Position numbers and translations under genes: made by a program. Positions 15,237 through 24,579 of a stretch of DNA of 43,911 nucleotides are shown here, in pieces. The notes beneath the pieces are model-generated. The model searched no databases and was not told where the DNA came from. It saw only the letters and a list, made by a program, of their open reading frames with translations. Origin of the DNA: Bacillus sp. Marseille-P3661 (GTDB lineage Bacteria; Bacillota; Bacilli; Bacillales; Bacillaceae_J); assembly GCF_900240995.1 (NCBI RefSeq), contig NZ_LT965953.1, positions 1,460,377-1,504,287 of the forward strand. Direction: 5' to 3'. Numbering within the stretch: the stretch's first letter is position 1; the number at the start of each line of letters is the position of its first letter.

Positions 15237-15962
15237 TTAGCTACTACTTCTTTGCCCGTAATATGCATTTGGTCCATGTTTTCTAAAATAATGTTTATCT
15301 AATAATTCTTGAGAAATTCTTGCTTGGACAGAATCATAATTATTATAAAGTAACTCGGTATGAATAGCCATTTCCGCTACCTCATCTAAAATAATACTAT
15401 TGTTCACTGCTTCAGATGCGGTTTTTCCCCATGTAAATGGTCCATGTCCATTCACAAGAACTCCTGGTATTGCAAGAGGATCAATTTGACGCTCATTAAA
15501 AGTTTCCACGATCACATTTCCTGTTTCAACTTCATAATTCCCGTTAATCTCTTCACTTTTTAGTGGTCGAGTGCAAGGAATATCTCCGTAAAAAGTATCC
15601 GCATGTGTTGTGCCGTATGCTGGAATATCTCTCCCACTCTGTGCCCACTTTACCGCCCATTTAGAATGGGTGTGGACAACAGCACCTATATCAGGAAAGC
15701 TTTTATATAATGTAAGGTGTGTTGTTAAATCCGACGAAGGACGTAAGGTTCCATCTACTACATTACCTTGTAAATCTGTAATAACCATATCACCCTCTGT
15801 CATTCTCTCATAAGGTAATCCACTTGGTTTTATAATGACAACTTTCTGTTCCCTGTCAATAATACTGACATTACCCCAAGTTAATTTTACTAGTCCAACT
15901 TTGGGTAAATCCATATTTGCCATATAAACTTGTTGTCTTAAATTATCCAAACTTTTGATCAT
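15237..15962 (-). CDS. ulaF: L-ribulose-5-phosphate 4-epimerase
   Basis: The 241-residue class II aldolase-like epimerase turns L-ribulose 5-phosphate into D-xylulose 5-phosphate, which enters the pentose phosphate pathway. Zinc ligands are visible: His97 and His99 in VVHTHSKWA and His173 in NGHGPF, with Asp78 in SSDLTTH. The catalytic Asp122 lies in THADTFYGD. They match the AraD/UlaF sites with an offset of two. The start at 15962 has GGGAGGG seven bases upstream and lies 20 bases inside the end of ulaE, so the two are coupled. I choose the ulaF name because ulaD and ulaE precede it; the same protein would be araD in an arabinose cluster. Confidence 0.9.
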   Translation of the reverse strand: MIKSLDNLRQQVYMANMDLPKVGLVKLTWGNVSIIDREQKVVIIKPSGLPYERMTEGDMVITDLQGNVVDGTLRPSSDLTTHLTLYKSFPDIGAVVHTHSKWAVKWAQSGRDIPAYGTTHADTFYGDIPCTRPLKSEEINGNYEVETGNVIVETFNERQIDPLAIPGVLVNGHGPFTWGKTASEAVNNSIILDEVAEMAIHTELLYNNYDSVQARISQELLDKHYFRKHGPNAYYGQRSSS

Positions 15963-16812
15963 AATCGTACCCTCCCTCTTTTAATATCGGCTTTAAAAAC
16001 TCTACGGCATTATGGATTTCTTTTATATAGTCATTACTTTTTCCTGACCACATTTCAATTAGAAATGGCCCAGAGTAATTTATTTCTCGTAGAACTTTGA
16101 TGGATTCGGCAAAATTTACACATCCCTCGCCAAACGGCACTTCCTTAAACTTTCCTTTTCGATCCCCTGTAACCGCAAGAGTATCTTTTAAATGAATAGC
16201 AACAATTTGATCTCTTCCTTTATATAACTCTTCTGGAACATCGTTAGCCCAGGCAGATAAATTCCCTAAGTCCGGATATACAAATAGCCAAGGAGAACTA
16301 ATTTTTTCTCTAATTTTTAAGTATTTACTAATGGAGTTGATAAATGGATCATCCATAATTTCAATTGCAAGTACAATTTGTTTTTCAGCAGCCCAATCAC
16401 AAGACTTGCGGAGGTTTTCAATAAAATAATCCCTTGTTTTTTCACTTCTTTCTTCATAATATACATCGTAACCAGCAAGCTGGATAACACGCACTCCAAT
16501 ATCATCTGCTAAATCAATAGCTTTTTTCATAATATCCAGTGCCTTTTCTCGCACTGCTGGATCATTGGAACCTAGTGGAAATCGACGATGTCCACTTAAG
16601 CAAATAGATGGAATCCTCATATTGGATTTATTTAAAGCGGTAACAAAATTTTCTCTCTCTTTCATTGTCCAGTCCAACCGAGCCAGTCGGTGATCTGTTT
16701 CATCAATTGACATCTCTACAAAGTCAAACCCCAATTTTTTAGCTTGGTCTAATTTTTCTAGCCAATCCATTGAATCTGGCAAAGCCTTCTCATATATACC
16801 GATGGGATTCAT
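15943..16812 (-). CDS. ulaE: L-ribulose-5-phosphate 3-epimerase (L-xylulose-5-phosphate 3-epimerase)
   Basis: The 289-residue TIM-barrel protein converts L-xylulose 5-phosphate to L-ribulose 5-phosphate, the step between UlaD and UlaF. Metal ligands of the family are present: Glu151 (LAIEIMDDPF), Asp181 (VYPDLGNLSAW), His207 (VAIHLKDT) and Glu253 (FLIEMWSG). The opening IGIYEKALP is typical of the UlaE/SgbU group. The start lies two bases after the ulaD stop, with GGGGTGA as its ribosome binding site inside the ulaD end, so the genes are translationally coupled. Confidence 0.9.
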   Translation of the reverse strand: MNPIGIYEKALPDSMDWLEKLDQAKKLGFDFVEMSIDETDHRLARLDWTMKERENFVTALNKSNMRIPSICLSGHRRFPLGSNDPAVREKALDIMKKAIDLADDIGVRVIQLAGYDVYYEERSEKTRDYFIENLRKSCDWAAEKQIVLAIEIMDDPFINSISKYLKIREKISSPWLFVYPDLGNLSAWANDVPEELYKGRDQIVAIHLKDTLAVTGDRKGKFKEVPFGEGCVNFAESIKVLREINYSGPFLIEMWSGKSNDYIKEIHNAVEFLKPILKEGGYDYDQKFG

Positions 16813-16814
16813 AT

Positions 16815-17456
16815 TTATTCACCCCAAATTCTTTCAATTTCCCTTTTAAACTTCATGGCTTCATCGTATGGAGAGTCTGCATCTCTGATACTTCTCCCAG
16901 CTATAAATGTAAATACATCAATACCTCGGAATAACTCCAATGTTTCCAGTTCAAGTCCACCTGTTACAGATACTTTAAATCCCATTTCTGACATTTTTTT
17001 TATTTTTTTCAAATCCTCGTCTCCCCAAGTTTTGCCTGAAAGCAAGGCATCGCGACTTTGATGATAAACCACTTGATTCAGTCCCGCCTCTTTCCATTTT
17101 TCAGCTTGTTCAAACGTCCAATCACCGTATAATTCAACTTGAAGATCTTCTAGTTCATTTAATGCGGCTTTCATAGTTGGTACAGTGGCACAACATATGA
17201 CAGTCATCCAATTTGCTCCTGCCTCTTTACAATTTCTTGCTACTGTTGCACCGGCATCCGCACACTTCGTGTCCGCCAATATAATTTTATCCGGATAAAG
17301 TGCCCGTAAGCACCTTACTGCTTCCATTCCTTCATTTAGACATAAAATGGTTCCTGCTTCAATTATATCCACCGCATCAGCAACCTCGGATGCTGATTTT
17401 AAAGCTTCACTTAATGTATTATTGTCTAATGCAACTTGTAATTTGGGTAATGTCAT
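16815..17456 (-). CDS. ulaD: 3-keto-L-gulonate-6-phosphate decarboxylase
   Basis: A TIM-barrel enzyme of the OMP-decarboxylase superfamily, 213 residues from the chosen start. It decarboxylates 3-keto-L-gulonate 6-phosphate to L-xylulose 5-phosphate. With ATG at 17456 (nine bases after AGGAGG) the catalytic residues fall at Asp11, Glu33, Asp62, Lys64 and Asp67 (ADTKCADAG), exactly the numbering of the E. coli enzyme; an open frame ten codons longer has no better site. A hexulose-phosphate synthase is a close relative, but the ulaE and ulaF neighbours make the decarboxylase call firm. It is the first gene of the ulaDEF unit. Confidence 0.9.
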   Translation of the reverse strand: MTLPKLQVALDNNTLSEALKSASEVADAVDIIEAGTILCLNEGMEAVRCLRALYPDKIILADTKCADAGATVARNCKEAGANWMTVICCATVPTMKAALNELEDLQVELYGDWTFEQAEKWKEAGLNQVVYHQSRDALLSGKTWGDEDLKKIKKMSEMGFKVSVTGGLELETLELFRGIDVFTFIAGRSIRDADSPYDEAMKFKREIERIWGE

Positions 17457-17533
17457 TTCATAATTCCTCCTTTTAAGTCCAAACATACACTCTCAGTTAC
17501 TATTAATCTTTGATAACAAGAAACATTCATATT

Positions 17534-17574
17534 TAAAAAAAACCAGTCCTTCTATGTTTAGTAAAATGACTGGT
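17534..17574 (-). terminator. Intrinsic terminator of ulaG
   Basis: On the minus strand ACCAGTC...GACTGGT forms a 7-bp stem with a 19-nt loop and is followed by eight T residues. It separates ulaG from ulaD, so ulaDEF needs its own promoter within 17457-17533, where I see no perfect boxes. Confidence 0.75.
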
Positions 17575-17667
17575 CTAAAATAGAAAAATCTATTTTGATA
17601 TAGTTAAGATATCCTTATTAAACAATAGGATTTCTTATTTTTATTACATTATCAAGCAAGCATAACT

Positions 17668-18732
17668 TTATAGGAAAGACGGATAAGGTAAATCCGGGTC
17701 AATAGCAAATGCATCATCGAATCCTCTTGGATAATGATATTCCAACTTATCTTTGTCATCAGGAAACACAAATTTCCCACCAACTTGCCAAGTGAAAGGT
17801 TTAAAATGATAGTTTAACCGGTCTTTTTTAGACTCCCAAATCATTTGAATTTCCTTTGGATCTGCTTGGAAGTTAGTCCAGATATCATGATGAACAGGTA
17901 TAACAACCTTTGTTTTCAAAGATTCTGCCATACGAAGCATATCCACAGATGTAACTTTATCAGTAATGCCACGTGGATTTTCTCCGTAAGCACCTAATGC
18001 AACATCAATTGTATGTTCATTACCATGTTTAGCAAAAGAGTTTGAATAGTGAGAATCCCCAGCGTGATAAAGACTACCACCGGGAGTCTTTATCAAATAG
18101 TTTACAGCTACATCATCCATATCCATAGGCATTTTCCCTTTCAATATTTCACCTTCTGGAGCAGTAATTAAAGCTGTACGATCAAAAGCTTCCAGTATAA
18201 CAATTTCAGTATCCTTTACCTTTACCACATCTCCCGGTCTAACAGTTTTGCAGCGTTCTTCTGGGACTCCCCAACTTACCCATAAATCTACACAAGCCTG
18301 AGGTCCAATAAATGGTACTGATTCATCGCAATTTTGTAATACTGCTGCTGCTGCATTTACATCAATATGGTCTGAATGAAAATGCGTTACTAGATAAGCA
18401 TCTAAATTCTTGATTGCAAAAGGGTCTATAACAAAAGGTACTGCGCGTAAATTTGGTTGAAGATTTTCTACACCACTCATTCGTTGCATCTGGTGTTGCT
18501 TTTTCATTTTTGTATTTTTACGAGTACGTTTCCCAGTACCACACCATAAATCTATTAAAATATTTGTATTATTTTCAGACTTAACCCAAATCCCTGTACA
18601 ACCTAGCCACCACATAGCAAAAGTGTTTTTTTCAACGACAGTCTCTTCTATTTCCTCGTTTAACCAGGTTCCCCACTCAGGAAATGTGTTTAAAATCCAT
18701 GATTCACGTGTTATATCATTTACATTCGCCAT
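17668..18732 (-). CDS. ulaG: L-ascorbate-6-phosphate lactonase
   Basis: The 354-residue metallo-beta-lactamase-fold enzyme opens the lactone ring of L-ascorbate 6-phosphate to give 3-keto-L-gulonate 6-phosphate, the substrate of UlaD. The metal motif is THFHSDHID (His117, His119, Asp121, His122), with further ligands in [12 protein letters not shown] and [11 protein letters not shown]. The length and the N-terminal [18 protein letters not shown] stretch match UlaG. ATG at 18732 is seven bases after GGGAGG; five extra codons upstream lack a site. It is transcribed alone, ahead of ulaDEF, and closed by a terminator. UlaG acts on a phosphorylated substrate, yet no ascorbate PTS is in the window. 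Confidence 0.9.
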   Translation of the reverse strand: MANVNDITRESWILNTFPEWGTWLNEEIEETVVEKNTFAMWWLGCTGIWVKSENNTNILIDLWCGTGKRTRKNTKMKKQHQMQRMSGVENLQPNLRAVPFVIDPFAIKNLDAYLVTHFHSDHIDVNAAAAVLQNCDESVPFIGPQACVDLWVSWGVPEERCKTVRPGDVVKVKDTEIVILEAFDRTALITAPEGEILKGKMPMDMDDVAVNYLIKTPGGSLYHAGDSHYSNSFAKHGNEHTIDVALGAYGENPRGITDKVTSVDMLRMAESLKTKVVIPVHHDIWTNFQADPKEIQMIWESKKDRLNYHFKPFTWQVGGKFVFPDDKDKLEYHYPRGFDDAFAIDPDLPYPSFL

Positions 18733-19078
18733 CTTTCTTCCTCCCAAAATTAATAAATTCTATATCCTAATTATTATTATAGGTAATGTATAATTCTCAT
18801 AACAGACCAGTGTTTTCACACTTTTCCTGTACATAAAGGGACCGTATGTGAAGTTTCTGATTTTGTATTATACCTACCCAATATATAAAGTTAGAGAATG
18901 GAATACCCACTTATATCAAGAAAATAGGTCATATAAAAAAACTTAAAGTTAATACCGTACTAGGCAAACTTTAAGCTTAAAAAATATTAATTATTTATTG
19001 TTATGATGGATATTCAGATCGTAAGGAATAACATACTTTTCAGAGTATATTAGACTTTACCCCTACTTAACTAGTTAC
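18733..19078. other. Promoter region of ulaG
   Basis: On the minus strand TATAAT is seen about 45 bases before the ulaG start, and the short inverted repeat AGTGT-GAAA-ACACT lies about 40 bases further upstream, a possible operator. The left part holds the lactonase terminator. No gene is seen. Confidence 0.4.
18934..18975 (-). terminator. Intrinsic terminator of the lactonase gene
   Basis: CTTAAAGTT and AACTTTAAG (9 bp) enclose a 16-nt loop, and seven T residues follow on the minus strand. Confidence 0.7.
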
Positions 19079-20320
19079 TTATTTTTCAATTGAACTAGTA
19101 AAGAAGTTAATAGAAGCTGGCATGTTTTCATATCCAACAAATCCAGTTGGTTTTAATTCACCGGTACTACAGTCCACACCATATACTATTAAATTTCCGG
19201 TTCCTTGATTTGCTACATATAGATATTTACCGGATGGATCAAAGTTCATTTCCCTTGGACCCACGCCTTGAGACGGTGTTGTATCAATATAAGTAATTAC
19301 ACCTGTTGATTCTTCGACAGCAAATCTTGCAATGCTGTCATGTCCCCTATTTAATACGTAAACAAACTCTCCGTTAGGATGCGCTTTAATATCAGAAGGG
19401 TGTGTACGAGAGAAAAAATCATCTGGGTTCTTAGGAGTATAATTGGGCGGAATTGTTACTCCTGTATTTATTTTGTCTATTTTCCCATTATCTCTATCAT
19501 ATTTGTAAGCTGTAACCTCAGCTACTAGCTCACTTGAAATAAAGATATAAGGATGGGTTGGACTGTGAGAAACAGTCCTAGGGCCTGTTCCAGGTTCGGT
19601 AAATAACTGATCAATGAGTGAAAGCCTACCAACTGAATGATCAAGTTCATATGCCGTTACCGTATCACCTCCACGATCAGCAACAATAACATATTTACCC
19701 GTCGGGTCGATACTAACAGAATGTGGGTGTGGCGCAGTTTGCCATATTGGATCGCATCCACTAATTTGCTTATGCTTTAGAAGATCCGATACATCTCCTA
19801 ATTTTCCATCACTATCTAAAGGTAACACTACAATACTACCTTCATCAGGAATTTTAACCAGTTCATAGTTACCTTCGTTATTTTGATAGGTTTTAATAAT
19901 ACTATCTTCAGATCCATAATTAGCCACTAACACATATGATTCCGACGGATCGATTGCAATCGAGCATGGGAAAACACCGAATGTTGACTTTTTGTTTATT
20001 AGTGTTAGTAGACCTTTTTCAGGATCAATAGAATATGCACTTACACTACCACCGTAGCTACTACTTATATCACTGTATTCCTTTGTTTCATTCACTGCAT
20101 ACAGAACATTTTTACTTCGAGCTATCGCAATGCTTCCTACTGCCATCTTATCTTCATAACTAGCTAAATATTTGAATGAACCATCAGTTTGATCAACTTC
20201 AAAAACTGTTATACCACCTCCACCATCATTACCGCCATATGTATTTTGCCAAGATCCAACATACATAAATACTTTTTCTGATGAATTTAATGGCACTATA
20301 TTATCCACGCTTAATGTCAT
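19079..20320 (-). CDS. Seven-bladed beta-propeller lactonase (6-phosphogluconolactonase-like family)
   Basis: The 413-residue protein shows the repeated blade pattern of the lactonase family (for example HPHSVSIDPTGKYVIVADRG, HPSDIKAHPNGEFVYVLNRG and PREMNFDPSGKYLYVANQG). The family includes cycloisomerase 2/Pgl-type 6-phosphogluconolactonases and fungal carboxymuconate lactonising enzymes, so a ring-opening or ring-closing reaction on a lactone is likely. There is no signal peptide; it should be cytosolic. ATG at 20320 has AGGAGG upstream. It is the last gene before the ula block and a paralogue of the gene at 34266-35525 (well over half identical by eye). In this setting it may open a sugar-acid lactone. 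Substrate unproven. Confidence 0.82.
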   Translation of the reverse strand: MTLSVDNIVPLNSSEKVFMYVGSWQNTYGGNDGGGGITVFEVDQTDGSFKYLASYEDKMAVGSIAIARSKNVLYAVNETKEYSDISSSYGGSVSAYSIDPEKGLLTLINKKSTFGVFPCSIAIDPSESYVLVANYGSEDSIIKTYQNNEGNYELVKIPDEGSIVVLPLDSDGKLGDVSDLLKHKQISGCDPIWQTAPHPHSVSIDPTGKYVIVADRGGDTVTAYELDHSVGRLSLIDQLFTEPGTGPRTVSHSPTHPYIFISSELVAEVTAYKYDRDNGKIDKINTGVTIPPNYTPKNPDDFFSRTHPSDIKAHPNGEFVYVLNRGHDSIARFAVEESTGVITYIDTTPSQGVGPREMNFDPSGKYLYVANQGTGNLIVYGVDCSTGELKPTGFVGYENMPASINFFTSSIEK

Positions 20321-20454
20321 TATGATAAAACCTCCTAGCTATTACAAAATTTTACTTACTATTAAATGATTAATAACCATTTTAGTTACTCTGCGATGAT
20401 CCAAAGTTTTCTAATTACTTCCATTAATTAAACTCAGTTTTTTCCCCCTAAAAG

Positions 20455-20508
20455 AAAAGCACCTCCCAAATGTCGTACTGAGTTTATTTACGACTTAGGT
20501 GTGCTTTT
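20455..20508 (-). terminator. Long imperfect terminator hairpin
   Basis: Outer arms AAAAGCAC and GTGCTTTT and inner arms GTCGTA and TACGAC pair around an AT-rich loop, with a TTTT end on both sides. It ends the importer/MBL transcript that stops at 20574. Confidence 0.65.
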
Positions 20509-20573
20509 AGCAATCTCTTTCTCTACTTTCATCAAGGGTTCTTTCCTAATATGACATTTTTTACATCTGTCCA

Positions 20574-21272
20574 TTATTTTAGTTTTAAAATTGCTTCTTT
20601 ATAAGAATCTTGCAATACAGCATAACCATCTCTTAAGCATGGTTGTAGATGACCAGTCAATAAAATATCTGCAGGATAATCCTTAATCTTAACGACTGAT
20701 TCATAATATGCCTTTTGATCATAATCAGGACTACCATTCCAACCGAATTCAACTGATTGGCAATCAGGTCCAATTACTAAAAAATCACCCATAAATAAAA
20801 CCATTTTACCGTCTACTTCTAATTTATATACAACGCTCCCACCAGAATGACCTGGGGTATGGATAACCTCAAAATTTAAACCTGCAGCGTTGATAATATC
20901 TCCATCTTTCACTGTAACATCTACTTTGCAAGGATTAAATTTCTTTCCCCGGAATGCATAACTGAGCGTTCTTTCATCTCCCGTTTCAATAGCTTCTGCA
21001 TCTCCAGGACCAGCTACAATTTGGGCTCCTCGCTTTTTAAAAATATGAGCATTCCCACTATGGTCAAAGTGCGCATGAGTGATGAGCATATGAGAAATAG
21101 GATAATCAGACAAGCCCCAATACTTCAGATTCTCATCCACTATTTCAAGTTGAGCTTCATCTAAACCACCATCAATCAATACAATCGAATCTTCACCCTT
21201 AACAGCATAGGAATTTGTATTCGTCCCAAAGGGTGAACCACATACTTGAAAGACATTTCTTATTATCTGCAT
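20574..21272 (-). CDS. MBL-fold metal-dependent hydrolase (glyoxalase II-like)
   Basis: The 232-residue protein has the metallo-beta-lactamase motif THAHFDHSGN, the later ligands HTPGHSGGSVVY and FMGDFLVIG, and a terminal LLTGHLQP His, the full set for a two-metal hydrolase. Such enzymes cleave thioesters, lactones or phosphoesters. It follows the sugar importer genes after 130 bases, with GGAGG before ATG, and is probably in the same transcript. A lactone is a reasonable substrate because a lactonase and UlaG lie next to it, but the motif does not decide this. Confidence 0.82.
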   Translation of the reverse strand: MQIIRNVFQVCGSPFGTNTNSYAVKGEDSIVLIDGGLDEAQLEIVDENLKYWGLSDYPISHMLITHAHFDHSGNAHIFKKRGAQIVAGPGDAEAIETGDERTLSYAFRGKKFNPCKVDVTVKDGDIINAAGLNFEVIHTPGHSGGSVVYKLEVDGKMVLFMGDFLVIGPDCQSVEFGWNGSPDYDQKAYYESVVKIKDYPADILLTGHLQPCLRDGYAVLQDSYKEAILKLK

Positions 21273-21402
21273 ATTATTACCTCCAGACTTTGATAATTAA
21301 TCCTCATTAGTTTTATTTAGTAAACAATAGTACTCTTTTGTTTTTTTGTATTTGCGAATATTCGAACTATATTTCTTTCATTGCTATCTACTAGGACTGC
21401 AA

Positions 21403-22215
21403 TTAATCTTTTACAGCTCCACTTGCCAGACTACTCGATATTTGTTCCTGTAATATGATATAAACAACTATACTTGGAAGAATAATCATAATGATGGTAG
21501 CAAATAAAGCAGGGTAATCAGAACCAAATGCTTGAACAAGATAATTCAAAGCCAAAGACAATGTTCTGCTTTCTGGAGAACTAGTTAATAAAAGTGCAAA
21601 TAAAAACTCATTCCAACAGGATAAAAAGATAAGGACACCAGCACTAGCTAGAGCAGGTCTTGCCATTGGTAGTATTATTAATAAGAATGTTTTTACAAAA
21701 CCCGCCCCTTCGATATAAGCACTTTCCTCCATCTCCTTGGGAATACTCTTAAAATAACTTCTCAATAAAAACAAGGCTATTGGTAAAGCTAATCCCGTAT
21801 ATACAAAAATAAGACCCGTTTTGGTATCATATAAATTCATTTCATTTATTAAAATATAGATGGGTTGGAGCATAGAATTGGTAGGTATTAATATCGAAAA
21901 CGATAAAACAATATAAATTAGATTCCTGAATTTAAATTCAAATCTTGCCAGGATATATCCAGCCATAGAAAAGATAATCAAAGAAACTATAGTTGTTATT
22001 ACTGCAACCAATAAAGAATTCAGAAAAAAGTTATGAAGATTTGTAAGCCTAATTGCATCTACATAAGATTCAAATGAAAAATTAGATGGCCAAGAAAACG
22101 CAGATTCTAATACTTCATAATTTGTTTTAAACGAAGAGAGCAAAACCCACAACAATGGAACAACAGATATTAAAACTACAAACAACATGATAAAATAATT
22201 AAATAATTTATTCAT
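21403..22215 (-). CDS. Sugar ABC importer permease, MalG/UgpE type
   Basis: About 270 residues with six membrane helices and the permease EAA loop (ESAYIEGAGFVKTFLLIILP), which docks to the ATPase. The ATG at 22215 follows AGGGG; a GTG two codons earlier is less likely. Its start lies inside the end of the partner permease gene (overlap of 8 bases), as usual for CUT1 carbohydrate importers. It works with the permease before it and the binding protein at 23148. Confidence 0.9.
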   Translation of the reverse strand: MNKLFNYFIMLFVVLISVVPLLWVLLSSFKTNYEVLESAFSWPSNFSFESYVDAIRLTNLHNFFLNSLLVAVITTIVSLIIFSMAGYILARFEFKFRNLIYIVLSFSILIPTNSMLQPIYILINEMNLYDTKTGLIFVYTGLALPIALFLLRSYFKSIPKEMEESAYIEGAGFVKTFLLIILPMARPALASAGVLIFLSCWNEFLFALLLTSSPESRTLSLALNYLVQAFGSDYPALFATIIMIILPSIVVYIILQEQISSSLASGAVKD

Positions 22216-23083
22216 AAGCACCCCTGTTCATTCTGAACGCTTTTGATATTATTATGATTAAGATTATTCCTAAAATTAGCTGAATAACGCCTATTGCATT
22301 CCCATAACCGTACCTATATAAAGAAGAAACTTCGTTATATATCATAAGTGTCAAATTTGTTGTACTATCTCCTGGTCCACCTCTAGTAGTCAAATAGATT
22401 ACTTCAAATTTTTTCAACACTGAGGTCACTGCTAATATTACTCCAGTTCCTATTATGTTTTTTAACATGGGTAAATTAATATACCAATCGATTTGCCAGT
22501 CACTGGCTCCATCAATTTTTGCTGCTTCATGTATTGAAGGTGAAATAGAAGATAATTCAGCTAAAGTTATCAATGTAATAATACCGGCAAAAAACACCCA
22601 AGTAGCGCCTATAGATAAAAATGCGGTTTTAGAGTCATATAACCAATTATGCGAGAAATCTGTGAATCCCAAAAATTGAATTAGGCCGTTTAGTAGTCCG
22701 ACTCCTGGATTAAATATAAAAGCATAAATAACCGCCCATGCAGCTATCGCGATAATATTGGGAATCAAAAAGACTGTTCGTACGAATTTCCATCCAAATG
22801 GTTTTTTATGAATAATAAATGCAACTAAAACTCCTAAAGGAACTTGAATAAAGGCAGCCATTGCAGCCCACAAAATGGTATTAAGTAAGGCTGTTTTAAA
22901 TGTAGAGTCTTTTAAAAACAATTCCAAATAATTTTCTAGACCTATAAATTTCATAGATTCATAACCATTCCACGATGAGAAACTGGATATAATTGTAATC
23001 CCCATTGGAATTAAGTAAATAGCACAATAAAATAACACAGTTGGTAATAAAAAGATTAAAATCCATTTCTTTTTGACCTTCAT
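22208..23083 (-). CDS. Sugar ABC importer permease, MalF/UgpA type
   Basis: 291 residues with six membrane helices, N-terminal KKKWILIFLLPTVLFYCAIY and the EAA loop EAAKIDGASDWQIDWYINLP. CUT1 permeases of this pair move mono- or oligosaccharides or polyols. The start has GAGAGGTG eight bases upstream. It lies 64 bases after the binding protein gene; a hairpin sits in the gap. Confidence 0.9.
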   Translation of the reverse strand: MKVKKKWILIFLLPTVLFYCAIYLIPMGITIISSFSSWNGYESMKFIGLENYLELFLKDSTFKTALLNTILWAAMAAFIQVPLGVLVAFIIHKKPFGWKFVRTVFLIPNIIAIAAWAVIYAFIFNPGVGLLNGLIQFLGFTDFSHNWLYDSKTAFLSIGATWVFFAGIITLITLAELSSISPSIHEAAKIDGASDWQIDWYINLPMLKNIIGTGVILAVTSVLKKFEVIYLTTRGGPGDSTTNLTLMIYNEVSSLYRYGYGNAIGVIQLILGIILIIIISKAFRMNRGAYE

Positions 23084-23108
23084 AATAAGTGCACCTCTCG
23101 AAAGAAAT

Positions 23109-23139
23109 CATGCGGAAAAAATTATATTTTATCCGCATG
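23109..23139 (-). promoter_or_regulatory. Intercistronic hairpin between binding protein and permease genes
   Basis: CATGCGGA and TCCGCATG pair perfectly (8 bp) around 15 nt. It has only a weak T run after it, so it may be a leaky terminator or mRNA stabiliser that lets the binding protein be made in excess over the permeases. Confidence 0.55.
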
Positions 23140-23147
23140 GTTTAGAA

Positions 23148-24491
23148 TCATTCTCCACTAGTACTTTGTTCGAATTTTTTCGCTGCTTCTTCTAAGATTT
23201 TTGCATATTCTTCTGCTGTTATCTCTCCAAGTACAAGTTGCGGAAGTTGCTTTGGAATTGCTTCATGTATAACAGAAGTAGCCCAGTTTGTTTGGTATAG
23301 CGGAAGAGCTTGTTTCATTTGGCTATTAACCAATTCACGTAGCTCAGTATCTAACCTACTAAGTTTAGCTATTTCTTCATCGCTTAATTCTACATTAGGG
23401 GCTATTCCTCCAAGCATAATCATTTTTTGTTTTTGAATTTCTGGAGAAGATTCAAATTTTAAAAATTCAGCCGCTCCTTCTACCACTTCTTCCGGATGAC
23501 CTTTAGTGATCGCATAACCATAGAGAGAGCCGTCTAATGAAACTACCGTATCTCCAGGGAATAGTGCTACACCGACCTTATCAACAAAGCCCTCAGGAGC
23601 AGACTTCGGATCACTCATCTGCGCAATAAACCAAGGTCCGTTTGCTACCATAGCTGTTTTGCCACTAATAAAGTTATTTAAAGACATGTTGACATCAGCT
23701 CCTATAGCATCTGTCGTTGAATAACTGAAAAGTTTTGCAATATCCTTAGATGTTTCAATAAAGAAATCGTTTTCAAAATTTGTAGGGAATTTTTGACTCA
23801 AAAATTCAAGTCCGCCAGGTTTCGATGCAATCATAGCCTCATGGATCAATCCTGTAGTCCACCCATCACCTTGTGTATTTAGAGATACTGGTGTAATTCC
23901 TGCTGCTTGCAATTTTTGACATGCATCCCAAAACTCTTCCCATGTGGTTGGAAACTGATCAATACCTGCTTTTTCAAAATACTCTTTGTTATAAAACATT
24001 GCGATATATCTATCACTAATAGCTGGTGCTCCCACAACCTTACCGTTCACTGTATTGTACTTAAGTGAATCGTCCGTCACCGTAGACTTCCATTCAGGAG
24101 AAGCTTCTATAAAAGGTTTCAAATCAAGAATTTTATCATTTTCTATTATAACTTTAGCTGTAGAAGCATCCCTTCCCAACAGGATAATGGGTGGGAAATT
24201 ATCAGTTGCATTCCATAATTTTAATTTCTGAACATATCCATCATCACCTGGAACTTCTTCAATCACTACTTCATATTGACCTTTATATTTTTCATTAAAT
24301 TGATTTACTACACCTGCTATATATGGTGCAACTGGGTGAGTACCTACATAATGTGTTGGGAATAATATCTTAACAGCTTCGTCATCCTTATTATTTTGAC
24401 TCTCATTAGAACTCTCACTGGAAGTACATCCTGATAAAATAACAACAAAAATAAGTAAAACAAAAGCAAATATATTCTTGTGAATTTTCAT
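23148..24491 (-). CDS. Sugar ABC importer substrate-binding lipoprotein (UgpB/MalE-like)
   Basis: About 447 residues. The N-terminus MKIHKNIFAFVLLIFVVI followed by LSGC is a lipoprotein signal with the lipid-carrying Cys, so the protein is tethered outside the membrane. The body is a family 1 extracellular binding protein (FYNKEYFEKAGIDQFPTTWE and LGGIAPNV are typical). I start at ATG 24491, with AGAGGGTGA just upstream, rather than GTG 24500. It is the first gene of the importer transcript and carries its ligand specificity, which sequence does not reveal. Confidence 0.9.
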   Translation of the reverse strand: MKIHKNIFAFVLLIFVVILSGCTSSESSNESQNNKDDEAVKILFPTHYVGTHPVAPYIAGVVNQFNEKYKGQYEVVIEEVPGDDGYVQKLKLWNATDNFPPIILLGRDASTAKVIIENDKILDLKPFIEASPEWKSTVTDDSLKYNTVNGKVVGAPAISDRYIAMFYNKEYFEKAGIDQFPTTWEEFWDACQKLQAAGITPVSLNTQGDGWTTGLIHEAMIASKPGGLEFLSQKFPTNFENDFFIETSKDIAKLFSYSTTDAIGADVNMSLNNFISGKTAMVANGPWFIAQMSDPKSAPEGFVDKVGVALFPGDTVVSLDGSLYGYAITKGHPEEVVEGAAEFLKFESSPEIQKQKMIMLGGIAPNVELSDEEIAKLSRLDTELRELVNSQMKQALPLYQTNWATSVIHEAIPKQLPQLVLGEITAEEYAKILEEAAKKFEQSTSGE

Positions 24492-24521
24492 TGGATTCAC
24501 CCTCTCTATTAATTAATAACT

Positions 24522-24540
24522 ATCCGGCCGGGATATTATA
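24522..24540 (-). promoter_or_regulatory. Probable -10 box with GC-rich palindrome
   Basis: On the minus strand TATAAT (24535-24540) is followed at once by ATCCCGGCCGGAT, which contains the palindrome CCGGCCGG. In an otherwise AT-only gap this looks like a promoter and operator for the importer, about 30-50 bases before the binding protein start. Confidence 0.4.
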
Positions 24541-24579
24541 ATTATAAAATCTTCTAAATTATCAAACAATTCAAATATA

